This document shows, piece after piece, positions 35,422-44,113 of a DNA stretch of 64,000 nucleotides. The stretch covers positions 62,001 to 126,000 of the forward strand of contig NZ_JAGTJJ010000016.1 in the NCBI RefSeq assembly GCF_028435365.1. The letters run 5' to 3'. Position 1 is the first letter of the stretch, and each line of letters opens with the position of its first letter. The notes beneath the pieces were generated by a model. It was not told the DNA's origin and did not search any database. It was given only the letters and a program-made list of their open reading frames with translations. Source of the stretch: Polyangium jinanense. GTDB taxonomy: Bacteria > Myxococcota > Polyangia > Polyangiales > Polyangiaceae. Made by a program: the position numbers and the translations under genes.

Positions 35422-35427
35422 CCGCAC

Positions 35428-36207
35428 ATGCGTTCTCGTGTGCTCGCCCTTACCCTCGCCGGGTGCGGGACGTGGCTCGGCTCCGCGGGCGTCAGCATGG
35501 CGGCCGAGCCCGAGGCGCGAGGGTCGGGGGCGACGACGGCGACGGCGCCCGCAGGCCGCGGGGCGGTCGTCGTGGCGATCGGGAGCGGCGTGGAGGCGGC
35601 GGCAAAGCCGCTCGCGCGCGAGATCTACCGGGACGAGGCGCTCCGGCCGAGCCTCGATGATCGGGCGGCGCGCGTGCTCGCCGGCGAGGCCGTCGCGGCG
35701 GATGCGCCCGCCAAGGAGCGCGAGCTCGCCGAGGTGCGGAGCGCGCTCACGACGAACGACGACGCTCCGAGCCGGAGGCTGCTCGCCTCGCTCGGAGCGG
35801 AGCAAAAGGCCGAGATCGTGGTCGCCGTGTCGATGGCCGGAGATCGCCCGGTCGCGCGGGTGCTCCGCGTGGGAACGGCGCGTTACGAGTCGATCGAGCT
35901 CGGGCCGACGATCGAACGAAGCGAGGCCGGGGAGATTCGCTACACGTGGCCGGGCGCCGCGGCGACGTTGCGCAAGCTCGTGATCGTGCCGCAAGCCGCG
36001 GCTCCGGCGCCGCTCGCGCCGAAGCAAACCAGCACGAAGGCCCCGGCGAAGCCGGAGGAGCCGACGCCGAAGCCGTTCTACAAGTCGGCCTGGTTCTGGG
36101 GGCCGGTCGGCGCGATCGTGGCCGCGGGCGCCGCGGTGCTGATCACGTCGAAGGTGACGGAAGACTCGACGGGCATGGTCCGGCTGAGAGGGCAGGTCGC
36201 ACCGTGA
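35428..36207 (+). CDS. Exported protein with C-terminal membrane anchor
   Basis: 259 residues. A signal peptide (VLALTLAGCGTWLGSAGVSM) ends near MAAEP. The body (GRGAVVVAIGSGVEAAAKPL, VVAVSMAGDRPVARVLRV) is a mixed alpha/beta region I cannot assign. A Pro/Lys spacer follows, then a membrane helix (AWFWGPVGAIVAAGAAVLIT) near the C terminus. Its stop overlaps the GTG of the next gene (GTGA), so the two are translationally coupled, probably as a functional pair. Likely leaderless from the promoter at 35393. Confidence 0.6.
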   Translation: MRSRVLALTLAGCGTWLGSAGVSMAAEPEARGSGATTATAPAGRGAVVVAIGSGVEAAAKPLAREIYRDEALRPSLDDRAARVLAGEAVAADAPAKERELAEVRSALTTNDDAPSRRLLASLGAEQKAEIVVAVSMAGDRPVARVLRVGTARYESIELGPTIERSEAGEIRYTWPGAAATLRKLVIVPQAAAPAPLAPKQTSTKAPAKPEEPTPKPFYKSAWFWGPVGAIVAAGAAVLITSKVTEDSTGMVRLRGQVAP

Positions 36208-37358
36208 GGGTGTGGTCCTCGGCGCTCGCGCTCGTGCCGGTCGCGTCGTGGCTCGTCGCCCCGAACGCGTTCGCCGCGCCGCGCCCGCAGGACGCGCCGG
36301 TCGTGACCGATCCACGCGCGGCCGTTCCCGCGCGCCCCACGGGATACCTGGAGCTCCAGGAAGCAGGCCTCACGTTCGCCTACCACCCGTCCGCGCACGA
36401 GCGCGTGCGCGCCGCGATTCCTGCGGTGCTTCGGGCGCGAAAAACCATGAGCGAGCTGCTCGGCCGCGAGGTCCTCGGCGCGGTGGAGATTCGCGTGGCC
36501 GCGGTGCCCGAAGAAGTGCGCTCGCTCGGCCCGATGGAGGACGTGCCCGGGTATGCGCCGGCGCTCGCCTTCTCGAAGCAGGGGCTCGTGGTGACGAGCC
36601 TCGGCTCGCATCGATCCCTCGAGCCAACGGATCTCGGCGTGGCCCTGCCGCACGCGCTCGCGCACGTGGCGCTCGACGAGGCGCTCGACCACAAGCCCGC
36701 GCCGCTCTGGCTGCACGAGGGCTTCGCCGCGCACGTGGCCGGCGAGGCCTCGGCGATCCGCGCGCAGTCGCTCCTCCTCGCCACGCTGCAACGGCGCCTG
36801 CACGGGATCGCGGCGCTCGAAGGAGGCCTGCCGGCCGACGCGCCGGAGACGTCGCTCGCGTATGCGCAGGCCGCGGATCTGGCGCGGTTCCTGACGGACA
36901 AACCTCACCGGGCGGCGTTCGTGGGCGCGCTCGAACGGGCCCGGAGCGGCGAGCCGTTCGAGCAGGCGCTCGCGGCCGCGCAGGAAGCGCCCCTCGCGCA
37001 GATCGAGCTCGCGTGGCGGCAGGATCTCGCGCGGCGGTACGGCTTTTTGCCCGTGTTCCTCGCGGGGATCGGCGTCTGGACGCTCGGCGTGCTGGTCCTC
37101 TTCGCGCGGCGCGTGGTCGAGCGTCGCCGCGCGGCAGCGACGCCCGCGCCCCGCAACGAGCCGCGGCCCCTCGCGATCGAGCCCGCGCCCCTTTCGCCCC
37201 CGCGCCCACGCCCGCGGCCCGCACCCGCGCCGCTCCTCATCGAGCGCATCGACAACATCGACGCGGAGCGCGAGCGCGAGGACATCGGCAAGGCGTTCCC
37301 GCCGGAGGCCGAGGTGCCCAAGGTGGAGCACGACGGCGACTGGTACACGCTGCATTAG
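36204..37358 (+). CDS. Peptidase-MA-like gluzincin, catalytically degenerate
   Basis: 384 residues from a GTG. Signal peptide (MRVWSSALALVPVASWLVAP), then a peptidase-MA-type domain. The zinc motif position reads HALAH (His150 to His154), so the catalytic Glu of HExxH is Ala, while the downstream LWLHEGFAAH (Glu172 third-ligand position) is kept. A membrane helix (LPVFLAGIGVWTLGVLVLF) at about 275-300 and a Pro/Arg-rich cytosolic tail follow. It may bind zinc or peptides without cleaving them. Coupled to the anchored protein before it. Confidence 0.7.
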   Translation: MRVWSSALALVPVASWLVAPNAFAAPRPQDAPVVTDPRAAVPARPTGYLELQEAGLTFAYHPSAHERVRAAIPAVLRARKTMSELLGREVLGAVEIRVAAVPEEVRSLGPMEDVPGYAPALAFSKQGLVVTSLGSHRSLEPTDLGVALPHALAHVALDEALDHKPAPLWLHEGFAAHVAGEASAIRAQSLLLATLQRRLHGIAALEGGLPADAPETSLAYAQAADLARFLTDKPHRAAFVGALERARSGEPFEQALAAAQEAPLAQIELAWRQDLARRYGFLPVFLAGIGVWTLGVLVLFARRVVERRRAAATPAPRNEPRPLAIEPAPLSPPRPRPRPAPAPLLIERIDNIDAEREREDIGKAFPPEAEVPKVEHDGDWYTLH

Positions 37359-37360
37359 GG

Positions 37361-37464
37361 AGAGCGCCGATCGGCGCTCTGCGAGATCGCGAAGCGAGAT
37401 CGCCTCGGGGGGTGAATCGGCCGGGCTTTGCCCGGTCGAGAGGGGGACGCGAGGCGTCCCCCTC
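37361..37464. terminator. Bidirectional terminator region between convergent genes
   Basis: Three structures lie in ~100 bp: a perfect 20-bp palindrome AGAGCGCCGATCGGCGCTCT (37361-37380), a short hairpin CCGGGCTTTGCCCGG (37421-37435), and GAGGGGGACGC-GAG-GCGTCCCCCTC (37440-37464, 11-bp stem, 3-base loop). The last ends five bases before the leftward lipoprotein gene's stop. Together they can stop transcripts from both sides. Confidence 0.65.
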
Positions 37465-37468
37465 GGGA

Positions 37469-38041
37469 CTAGGGGAAGACGCGCGTCCGCAGGTATTCCG
37501 CCACCTGCGCGCCCAGCACCTCGCCGGCGCTGCGTAGACGCCCACCGCTCGAAGGGTTCGTCATCGTGGCGGGCACGACGGCGCGGAACTCGAGCACGTC
37601 GAGCCGTTGCGGCCCTGGGCCCCAGATCTCCAGCGTCATCCGCACCTCCGAGGGCCGCGCCGCGACGTAGGCGTAAAAACCCGGCTCGATGAAGGTGACC
37701 ACGGGCCGCACCACGAACGGGCTCGGCGCGGGCACGGACACGAACTGGACCTCGGGCAGCTCCTCGGTGAGCTCCCGGCCGAATTCGCTGGCGAACGCCC
37801 GCTTGTCCTCGTCCCAGCTCGACTGCTGCTCCGCGTCCTTCGACGCCTGGTACTCCGCCTCGCTCTTTTCGCCGATCCGGACCCCCTCGAAGTGCACGGG
37901 CTCCACGGCGAAGCTTCGCTGGTTCACGAACGGATTCGGCACGGCCTTCGCCACCACGGTCCACGGCGGCCCACACGCGACCGTAAAAAGCGACAGGAGA
38001 CACGCCAAAAACCACGGCCGCGTCGAGATCATCGCCGTCAT
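37469..38041 (-). CDS. Lipoprotein, DUF4410-like fold possible
   Basis: 190 residues. Signal peptide PWFLACLLSLFTVAC ends at the lipidated Cys. The body begins SFAVEPVHFEGVRIGEKSEA and includes FASEFGRELTEELP and VRMTLEIWGPG, the sort of strand-helix pattern in small DUF4410-type lipoproteins that assemble in the envelope. I am not certain of the family. Divergent from the DUF2169 gene, 51 bp apart. The frame stays open upstream across that gene, but only this part has signal-peptide character. Confidence 0.6.
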   Translation of the reverse strand: MTAMISTRPWFLACLLSLFTVACGPPWTVVAKAVPNPFVNQRSFAVEPVHFEGVRIGEKSEAEYQASKDAEQQSSWDEDKRAFASEFGRELTEELPEVQFVSVPAPSPFVVRPVVTFIEPGFYAYVAARPSEVRMTLEIWGPGPQRLDVLEFRAVVPATMTNPSSGGRLRSAGEVLGAQVAEYLRTRVFP

Positions 38042-38092
38042 GCCAGAACCCCCGTATCCGCTTTCGCGACGGTCGATTAGTATCACTCCGCC

Positions 38093-40786
38093 ATGGAGGT
38101 CGTCACGGTTTGTCCCTTCCGGGTCGCGTCGCTGCTCTGGCAGCCACGACGCGGCGGGTGGGTCCTCACGGTCGTCTGCAAGGCCACGTACGACCTCGCG
38201 CCCGTTCAGTCGCGCCTCGCCGCGAACCAGGACGATCCGAACGAGGACGACAACCACTGGAACGACGATCCCGCGCGCAGCGTGTACTCGCCGAGTGATC
38301 TCGTTCCGTTCAAGGTGCGCGCCGACGTCGTGCTCGTGGGCAACGCGTTCGCCCCGCGCGGCGAAGCGTCCCGGTCGATCCTCACGCGCCTCGTCGTCGG
38401 CGGGATCGACAAATCGATCGAGGCCTTCGGCGAGCGCGTGTTCGGCCCGGACGGCGCGGTGCGCGAGACGAACCGCGTGACGAAGGTGCCGCTGCGCTAC
38501 GAACGCGCGACGGGGGGTCCAGACACGCTGAACCCGGTGGGCATCCGGCCCGACGCACAGCCGGACGCGTACGGCGTCTCCCCCGTGCCGAACTTGCAGC
38601 CGCCGGGGCTGCTCGTGCAGAGCCGCGCGGACGTGATCCCCCCGATCGGGTACGGCCCGATCGCGCCGACGTGGCCGGGCCGGATGGAGGCGCTCGGCGC
38701 GCACGCGTCGTCGTTCTCGCAGCAGATCGTCCGCGAGCAGCCGGTGCCCGACGACATCGATCCCGCGTACTTCGACTGCGCCCCGCGCGATCAGCAGCTC
38801 GACGAGCTGCGCGACAACGAGCGCATCGTGCTCGAGAACCTGCACCCGCAGCACCCGCGGATGGTGACGAGCTTGCCGGGGCTGCATCCACGCGCCTTCG
38901 TGGTCCGGCCGGGCGGAAACCCGCAGGACCTCACGATGAAGTGCGACACGCTCTGGATCGACACGGACCGGGCGCAATGCACGCTGACGTGGCGCGGGCA
39001 GATCGGTCTCGACAGACCACACGGGCTCGGGCGCGTGGTGGTCGCGATGGAGGAGCCGGGGCAGCGGCTCACGTGGGCCGATGTTGAGCGTCTGCTCGTG
39101 GCGAGCGGGCAGGCGAGCGAGCAGCTCCCGGAGACGCCGTCGGAAGCGCCCGCGCGCCCGACGCCGCCCCCGGGCAAACCGCATCGACCGGCGACCGTGC
39201 CGTTCCTGCGGCCCGACGTGGCGGGCGACATCCCGGCCAAACCACCGTCGCCGTCGCCTGCGGTCTCCGCGCTCAGCCAGATGAGCGCGCCGCGCGCGGA
39301 CAACGCGTTGCCGCAGCCCCGCGTCGCGCCCGCGGGCGGCCTGCCGTTCATCACGCCGAAGAACGTGGCGCCCGCCGCGAGCACGCCGCAGCATCCGCCG
39401 GCCGATCGTCCGCAGCCCGGAGACGCCGCGCCGCCGTGGCTCTCGGCCGCGCGCAAGTCGCCTGCGAGCGTCCCCTCGCCGGCCGTGCCGAACGCGACGC
39501 CGTTCGCGCCCGCCGCCACGCCGTCCCAGCCGCCGCCCGCGACGCCGTTCACGCCGCCCGCCGCGCAGCCGTCCGTGCCGCCGCCGCCTCCGCCCGCGCG
39601 TGTCCCGCAGGCCGCTCCCTCGCCGAACCCCTCGCCGCTCGACAGCCCCTGGGCAAACCCGTCCGCGCGCCCAGGCGGAGGCGAGAACATCTCGACGCCG
39701 ACCGTCGGCAGCATGGCCGCGAGTTTGTCCCCGCCGAGCCCGATCACCCCGACGGCGACCGCGATGGCCGCCGCGGGCCTCGCCGGTGCGGCCGCCGTCG
39801 CCGCGTTCTCCAGCGCCTCGCAGGCCACACCCCCGCCGCCCGTCGCCGTCGCGAACGCCGCGACTGTCGGCGCCGCCGCGGCCTCGAATGCGGCCGCCGC
39901 CGCGGGCCAGTGGTCCACGCCGAGCGACAGCTCTCCCTCGCCCTCGCCGGCCGTCTCACCGCGCCCGTACACGCATCGCGGCCCCGTGCGCGACGTCGTC
40001 GACCTCATCTGGTACGACCCGAAGGCCGCGCCGAAGATGCGCGAGCACCCGAACTGGAAGCTCCTGCTCGACAAGAAACCCGAGCCGCGCGACCTCGACT
40101 TCGACGACGAGCCGCCGCCCGAAGAGCCGCCCGACGTCCGTGATCGCAAGGACGTCTTCGCCGTGCTCACGCGGGGCGTGACGACCGACGCCGAGGGCAT
40201 CCAGGAGGCCATCGCCGACGCCGTCGCCGACGACGGCACCTTCACGCCGCCGCTCGTGCTCGTCTCGGCCGAGCTCACCTTCCCCTTCGACGAGCTCGAG
40301 ACGCTCAAGGCCACGGTCACCGCCGTCTCGCCGCTCATCGCGGGCGACAAGAAGCTCAAGGAGACCGTCGACACGGTGAACGAGCTCTTGAAGACGCCGT
40401 GGCTGTCCTCCTCGAGCGGCGTCGCCGAGCGGCTCACGCAGCAGGTGAAGGACGCCTTCGCGCAAGGCAACCGCATGCTGCCGCCGAGCTACCTCGACTC
40501 GCACACCGAGCGGATGCTGCTCGAGCAGCGGCACTATCAGAAACGCACGGTCTTCGGCGAGCCCTGGATCCGCAGCGTCCTCGTGCCCCCGGGCTCGCCG
40601 TCGGCGATGCCCGCGTACCTGCCCGAGAGCCTCACGAAGAAGCTACCGATGTTCCAGCGCTTCAAGGCGCGCATCGTGGCCGAGGCGCACATGCAGCAGG
40701 ACGAGTACGAGAACCATCCGGCCGCGCTCAAGGTCGTCGCCTTGGGCCGCGTCGTCAGCTTGCAACGACGCGGCTTCATGCGCTGA
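38093..40786 (+). CDS. DUF2169 protein with Pro/Ala linker and C-terminal domain
   Basis: 897 residues, cytosolic. DUF2169 spans about 1-330 (VVCKATYDLAP, VYSPSDLVPFKVRADVVLVG, YFDCAPRDQQL, LPGLHPRAFVV). These proteins are usually encoded with type VI secretion effectors and PAAR-like DUF4150 proteins, probably helping to load them. A ~270-residue Pro/Ala/Ser linker follows, then a helical C-terminal domain (DVVDLIWYDPKAAP, LLVPP-type loops) ending RVVSLQRRGFMR. No T6SS core gene lies nearby, so this is an orphan copy. GAGG is absent; the ATG at 38093 fits the start of the domain. Confidence 0.82.
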   Translation: MEVVTVCPFRVASLLWQPRRGGWVLTVVCKATYDLAPVQSRLAANQDDPNEDDNHWNDDPARSVYSPSDLVPFKVRADVVLVGNAFAPRGEASRSILTRLVVGGIDKSIEAFGERVFGPDGAVRETNRVTKVPLRYERATGGPDTLNPVGIRPDAQPDAYGVSPVPNLQPPGLLVQSRADVIPPIGYGPIAPTWPGRMEALGAHASSFSQQIVREQPVPDDIDPAYFDCAPRDQQLDELRDNERIVLENLHPQHPRMVTSLPGLHPRAFVVRPGGNPQDLTMKCDTLWIDTDRAQCTLTWRGQIGLDRPHGLGRVVVAMEEPGQRLTWADVERLLVASGQASEQLPETPSEAPARPTPPPGKPHRPATVPFLRPDVAGDIPAKPPSPSPAVSALSQMSAPRADNALPQPRVAPAGGLPFITPKNVAPAASTPQHPPADRPQPGDAAPPWLSAARKSPASVPSPAVPNATPFAPAATPSQPPPATPFTPPAAQPSVPPPPPPARVPQAAPSPNPSPLDSPWANPSARPGGGENISTPTVGSMAASLSPPSPITPTATAMAAAGLAGAAAVAAFSSASQATPPPPVAVANAATVGAAAASNAAAAAGQWSTPSDSSPSPSPAVSPRPYTHRGPVRDVVDLIWYDPKAAPKMREHPNWKLLLDKKPEPRDLDFDDEPPPEEPPDVRDRKDVFAVLTRGVTTDAEGIQEAIADAVADDGTFTPPLVLVSAELTFPFDELETLKATVTAVSPLIAGDKKLKETVDTVNELLKTPWLSSSSGVAERLTQQVKDAFAQGNRMLPPSYLDSHTERMLLEQRHYQKRTVFGEPWIRSVLVPPGSPSAMPAYLPESLTKKLPMFQRFKARIVAEAHMQQDEYENHPAALKVVALGRVVSLQRRGFMR

Positions 40787-40788
40787 CG

Positions 40789-41511
40789 TCAGAGCTTGCC
40801 GGTCATCGCGTCGAAGCGCAGCCGCCAGACCTCCACGACGGCCTCGGCGAAGATGCTGCGGCTCATCTTGGAGTGACCCGCGCGCCGATCGACGAACACG
40901 ATCGGCACTTCGGTCACGCGCAGGTTTTTCCGCAGCGCGCGGTACGTCGTTTCGATCTGAAACGAGTAGCCGTTCGAGCGCAGCGTCTCGATGTCGATCG
41001 CGAGCAATGCGCGACGTGTAAACGCCTTGAAGCCCGTGGTCAGGTCGCGGATCGGCACGCCGAGGATGCTCCGCGCGTAGAGCGAGCCACCCTTCGAGAG
41101 CACGTGCCGCCCTGGCCCCCAGCCGACGACGCCGCCGCCGGGCACGTTGCGCGAGCCGAGCACGACGTCCGCGCCCTCCTCGATCGCCCGGAGAAACGCG
41201 GGCAGGTACTTCGGATCGTGCGAGAGGTCCGCGTCCATCTCGACGACGACGTCGTAGCCGAGCTCGAGCGCGCGCCGAAAGCCGTCCACGTAGGCCGTCC
41301 CGAGCCCGAGCTTGCCCGGACGATGCAGCACGGTCGTGCGCGGGTCCTCGGCGGCGAGCGTGTCGGCGACGGCGCCCGTACCATCGGGCGAGGCGTCGTC
41401 CACGACGAGAACGTGCGCTTCGGGGACGACCTCGAGCACGGAGCGCACGAAGCGCGGGAGGTTGTCACGCTCGTTGTAGGTCGGCGTGACGACGAGAATC
41501 CGCGGGGCCAT
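40789..41511 (-). CDS. Polyprenol-phosphate mannosyltransferase (family 2)
   Basis: 240 residues. GT-A fold: ILVVTPTYNERDNLPRFV at the N terminus, VLVVDDASPDGTGAVAD, the metal-binding VVEMDADLSHDP, and SKGGSLYARSILGVPIRDLT. It lacks a C-terminal membrane anchor, as in the simple DPM1 group, and would make polyprenyl-phosphate-mannose (or a related sugar) on the cytosolic face for envelope glycosylation. ATG at 41511 (MAPRILVV) chosen. It ends 2 bp from the convergent DUF2169 gene. Confidence 0.9.
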   Translation of the reverse strand: MAPRILVVTPTYNERDNLPRFVRSVLEVVPEAHVLVVDDASPDGTGAVADTLAAEDPRTTVLHRPGKLGLGTAYVDGFRRALELGYDVVVEMDADLSHDPKYLPAFLRAIEEGADVVLGSRNVPGGGVVGWGPGRHVLSKGGSLYARSILGVPIRDLTTGFKAFTRRALLAIDIETLRSNGYSFQIETTYRALRKNLRVTEVPIVFVDRRAGHSKMSRSIFAEAVVEVWRLRFDAMTGKL

Positions 41512-41683
41512 TCGAGCTCGTGTGCTCCCCGACGCACGGAGAGGCGTGGGGTCATGTAGCAGAAAGGGAGCGTCAGCAGGAAGCCTTGTCGGCTCCAAAT
41601 CTCGAAGTTACGTTTCGTTGCCCTACCGGATCGTGCGGGTACCGGCGACAGGCGCCAACGGCCCGGCGGAGTAACGAGGCACC

Positions 41684-42007
41684 ATGGCTAGCAAGAACGT
41701 CCACACCTTCACTGAAGCGAATTTCGAGTCCGAGGTCCTGAAGTCCGACGTCCCGGTGCTCGTGGATTTCACCGCCACCTGGTGCGGCCCCTGCAAGGCG
41801 CTCGCCCCCATCGTCGACAAGCTCGCCGACGAGTACCAGGGCAAGGTGAAGGTCGGGAAGCTCGACATCGACGAGAACCCGAAGGTCACGGCGAACTACG
41901 GCGTCCGCAGCGTGCCCACGGTGATCGTCTTCAAAGGCGGCGCGAAGGCGGGCTCGCACGCGGGGCTGACGAGCAAGGAGAAGCTCGTCGCGCTCCTCGG
42001 CGTGTAA
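41684..42007 (+). CDS. trxA: Thioredoxin
   Basis: 107 residues, full length. Active site TATWCGPCKALAP with Cys-Gly-Pro-Cys; cis-Pro in SVPTVIVFKGG. Reduces disulphides in cytosolic proteins and could recycle enzymes such as the thioredoxin-coupled ArsC found earlier in the window. GAGG lies six bases before the ATG. It has its own terminator at 42037, so it is monocistronic. Confidence 0.97.
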   Translation: MASKNVHTFTEANFESEVLKSDVPVLVDFTATWCGPCKALAPIVDKLADEYQGKVKVGKLDIDENPKVTANYGVRSVPTVIVFKGGAKAGSHAGLTSKEKLVALLGV

Positions 42008-42036
42008 GACGAGCCACCGAAACCTGACGAACGTAC

Positions 42037-42072
42037 GAGCGCGGCCCCTCGGAGCACGAGGGGTTCGCGCTC
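42037..42072 (+). terminator. Terminator of trxA
   Basis: Two-part stem: GAGCGCG...CGCGCTC outside and CCCCTCG-GAGCA-CGAGGGG inside, with small mismatches between. It is followed within a few bases by a T-rich CTTTTC. It lies 29 bases after the trxA stop and is the most typical intrinsic terminator in the window. Confidence 0.75.
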
Positions 42073-42106
42073 GCGTCTTTTCGCGGCTCCATTTTCCTCG
42101 TAGAGC

Positions 42107-44065
42107 TTGGCTCTCGTGGACGCCGAACTCCGACAAAGCCTGATCGGCCGGGTGCTTCATGGCGCCCAGGGCGTCCGTTACGAGATCGGCGAGCTCGTCG
42201 GCGAAGGTCGATCCGGCTGGGTCTTCAAGACCACGAGCGAGCACCTCGGCGCGCCCGTCGCCGTGAAGGTGTTTCGGCCCGAGCTCGTGGATGGAGCGGC
42301 GTCGCTCACGCGGTTCGCCCGCGAGGCGACCTTCCTCCACCGCGCTCTCGCGTCGCTCACGGATCGTCGCGGGCTCGCGCACGTGCTCGATCACGGCACG
42401 ATCGAAAGCCCACGCGGCGCGCTGCCGTGCCTCATCCGCGAGTACCTGCCGGGGCAAAACCTCGCGCGGGTGATCGCCGCGCACGGCGGCTTCGGGCTGC
42501 CCGCGGCACGCGCGCGGCGCATCATGGGGCACGTGGCCCGGGGGCTCTTCGCCTCGCACGAGGCGGGCTGTGTGCATCGGGATCTGAAGCCCTCGCACGT
42601 GCTCATCGCGCAGGAGCGCGGCCAGGAGACGGCCCGCATCACGGACGGGTTCGTCACGCATCTCGGTCCCCAGGATCCGATGGATCCGCCGAACTTTCTC
42701 TACGGCGCGCCCGAGAGCTTCGGCCAGGTGCAGGGGCCGTTCGGGCCCGAAGCGGACGTGTACTCGTTCGCGGCCGTGTTGTACGAACTTCTCTGCGGGA
42801 CCGCGGCGTTCGCGCCGAAGTCGGGCGAGCCGAAGCCGAAGGCGATCCTGCGCCTCGTGACGGGCGACCGGCCGCAGCTCGGCCGCGTGCGCGCGACGCT
42901 CCCGGCGGAGCTGCGGGATCGGCCGGATCTCGTGGTCGCGCTCGACCGCGAGATCGGCCGCGCGACGAGCACGAATCCGAACCAACGGCATGGATCGATC
43001 CGGGAGCTCTGGCTCGCGCTCGAGCCGCTCCTGCGCGAAGCGGTACGGCCGACCGCGAGCGGCGGGAGCGCGCCGGACGAGCCCGTGAGCTTCGACTCGG
43101 TCTTCCCGCGATCCACCGAGGGCGCGCGCCTCGCCGCCGCGATGCCCGTGCCGCCGCCCTCGGCCGCGCCCGTCGCCGCGCCGATGCCCGCGTGGGAGAT
43201 GCTCGGCCCCGCGATCGCGGGCGAGCGGCTGCGCGCGGCGATGGTCGTCGAGGACGGCCGCGCGATCGTGGCGCTCGGCACGCGGGGCCTCTATCGGCTC
43301 GCGCACGGCGCGTGGTCTTTGGCGCCGCTGCCCGCGGGGCTCGACGTGCGGGCCGTGCGAGGTCTGTCGCGGCTTCCCTCGGGCGAGCTTCTTCTCTTCG
43401 GGGATACCGGGCTCTGCGCGGCCCTCTCGCCGCGCAGCGGGCTGCGGCGGATCCCGCTCCCGGAGCACGATCTCACGCTGCTCGCGGCGCACGCGGACGA
43501 TCGGGGGATCGTGCTCGTCGGCGAGCGCGCCTCGCGACCGGGCGGCGTGGTGCTCTTCTTGCCGAACGAAGGCGCGAAGGCGACGCTCGCCGCGCCGGAC
43601 AACGCGCGCTTCGCGGGCGTGACGCGCACGAGCAGCGGACACGTGATCGCGGTCGGCATGCAAGGCACGCTCGTGGAGATCAGCGAGCGCGGCGCGCGTG
43701 ACGTGCCGTGGGGGCGCACGGGGCACCTCTACGCGGTCTCGGCGGGACCGGGCGGCGTCGCGTACGCGGTGGGCAGCGGGGGACATGCGCTCCGCGTCGA
43801 GCCTGGGCACGGCGGCGCGGTGGCGACGCTCGAGAGCGTGCAGACGACGCGGGATCTCGTGGGTGTCGCGGTCGATCCTTTGACGGGCGGCGCGTGGGCC
43901 GTGGGCGCGGACGCGCGCCTGCTCCAACGGCAGGAGGGCGGGTGGATCCGCGTCCCGCTCGATCCGTCGGTCACGAGCGGGCTTTTGCTGGTCTGGCCCC
44001 GCGCGCCGCGGATCCTCGTGGTCGCCGAGGATGGATCGGCGTTCTGCTGCTACGCGGGGGGCTGA
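42107..44065 (+). CDS. Hanks-type kinase fused to a beta-propeller, DGF variant
   Basis: 652 residues. Kinase domain about 25-310: Gly-rich loop VGEGRSGWVF, Lys54 in VAVKVF, HRDLKPSHVLI at 156-166, then ITDGFVTHL where the Asp of DFG is kept but the next two residues are swapped (DGF, 179-181), and APE at 200-202. A Pro-rich hinge leads to ~300 residues of propeller-type repeats (GRAIVALGTRGLYRLAHG, GRDVPW-like blades). Start TTG at 42107 or GTG at 42116; neither has a clear ribosome site. Could sense a ligand through the propeller. Activity is uncertain but not excluded. Confidence 0.82.
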   Translation: MALVDAELRQSLIGRVLHGAQGVRYEIGELVGEGRSGWVFKTTSEHLGAPVAVKVFRPELVDGAASLTRFAREATFLHRALASLTDRRGLAHVLDHGTIESPRGALPCLIREYLPGQNLARVIAAHGGFGLPAARARRIMGHVARGLFASHEAGCVHRDLKPSHVLIAQERGQETARITDGFVTHLGPQDPMDPPNFLYGAPESFGQVQGPFGPEADVYSFAAVLYELLCGTAAFAPKSGEPKPKAILRLVTGDRPQLGRVRATLPAELRDRPDLVVALDREIGRATSTNPNQRHGSIRELWLALEPLLREAVRPTASGGSAPDEPVSFDSVFPRSTEGARLAAAMPVPPPSAAPVAAPMPAWEMLGPAIAGERLRAAMVVEDGRAIVALGTRGLYRLAHGAWSLAPLPAGLDVRAVRGLSRLPSGELLLFGDTGLCAALSPRSGLRRIPLPEHDLTLLAAHADDRGIVLVGERASRPGGVVLFLPNEGAKATLAAPDNARFAGVTRTSSGHVIAVGMQGTLVEISERGARDVPWGRTGHLYAVSAGPGGVAYAVGSGGHALRVEPGHGGAVATLESVQTTRDLVGVAVDPLTGGAWAVGADARLLQRQEGGWIRVPLDPSVTSGLLLVWPRAPRILVVAEDGSAFCCYAGG

Positions 44066-44113
44066 GCGGAGGCGGTCGCCGGAAAGGCGAGCCTCTTGTC
44101 AAGGGGCTTCTCG

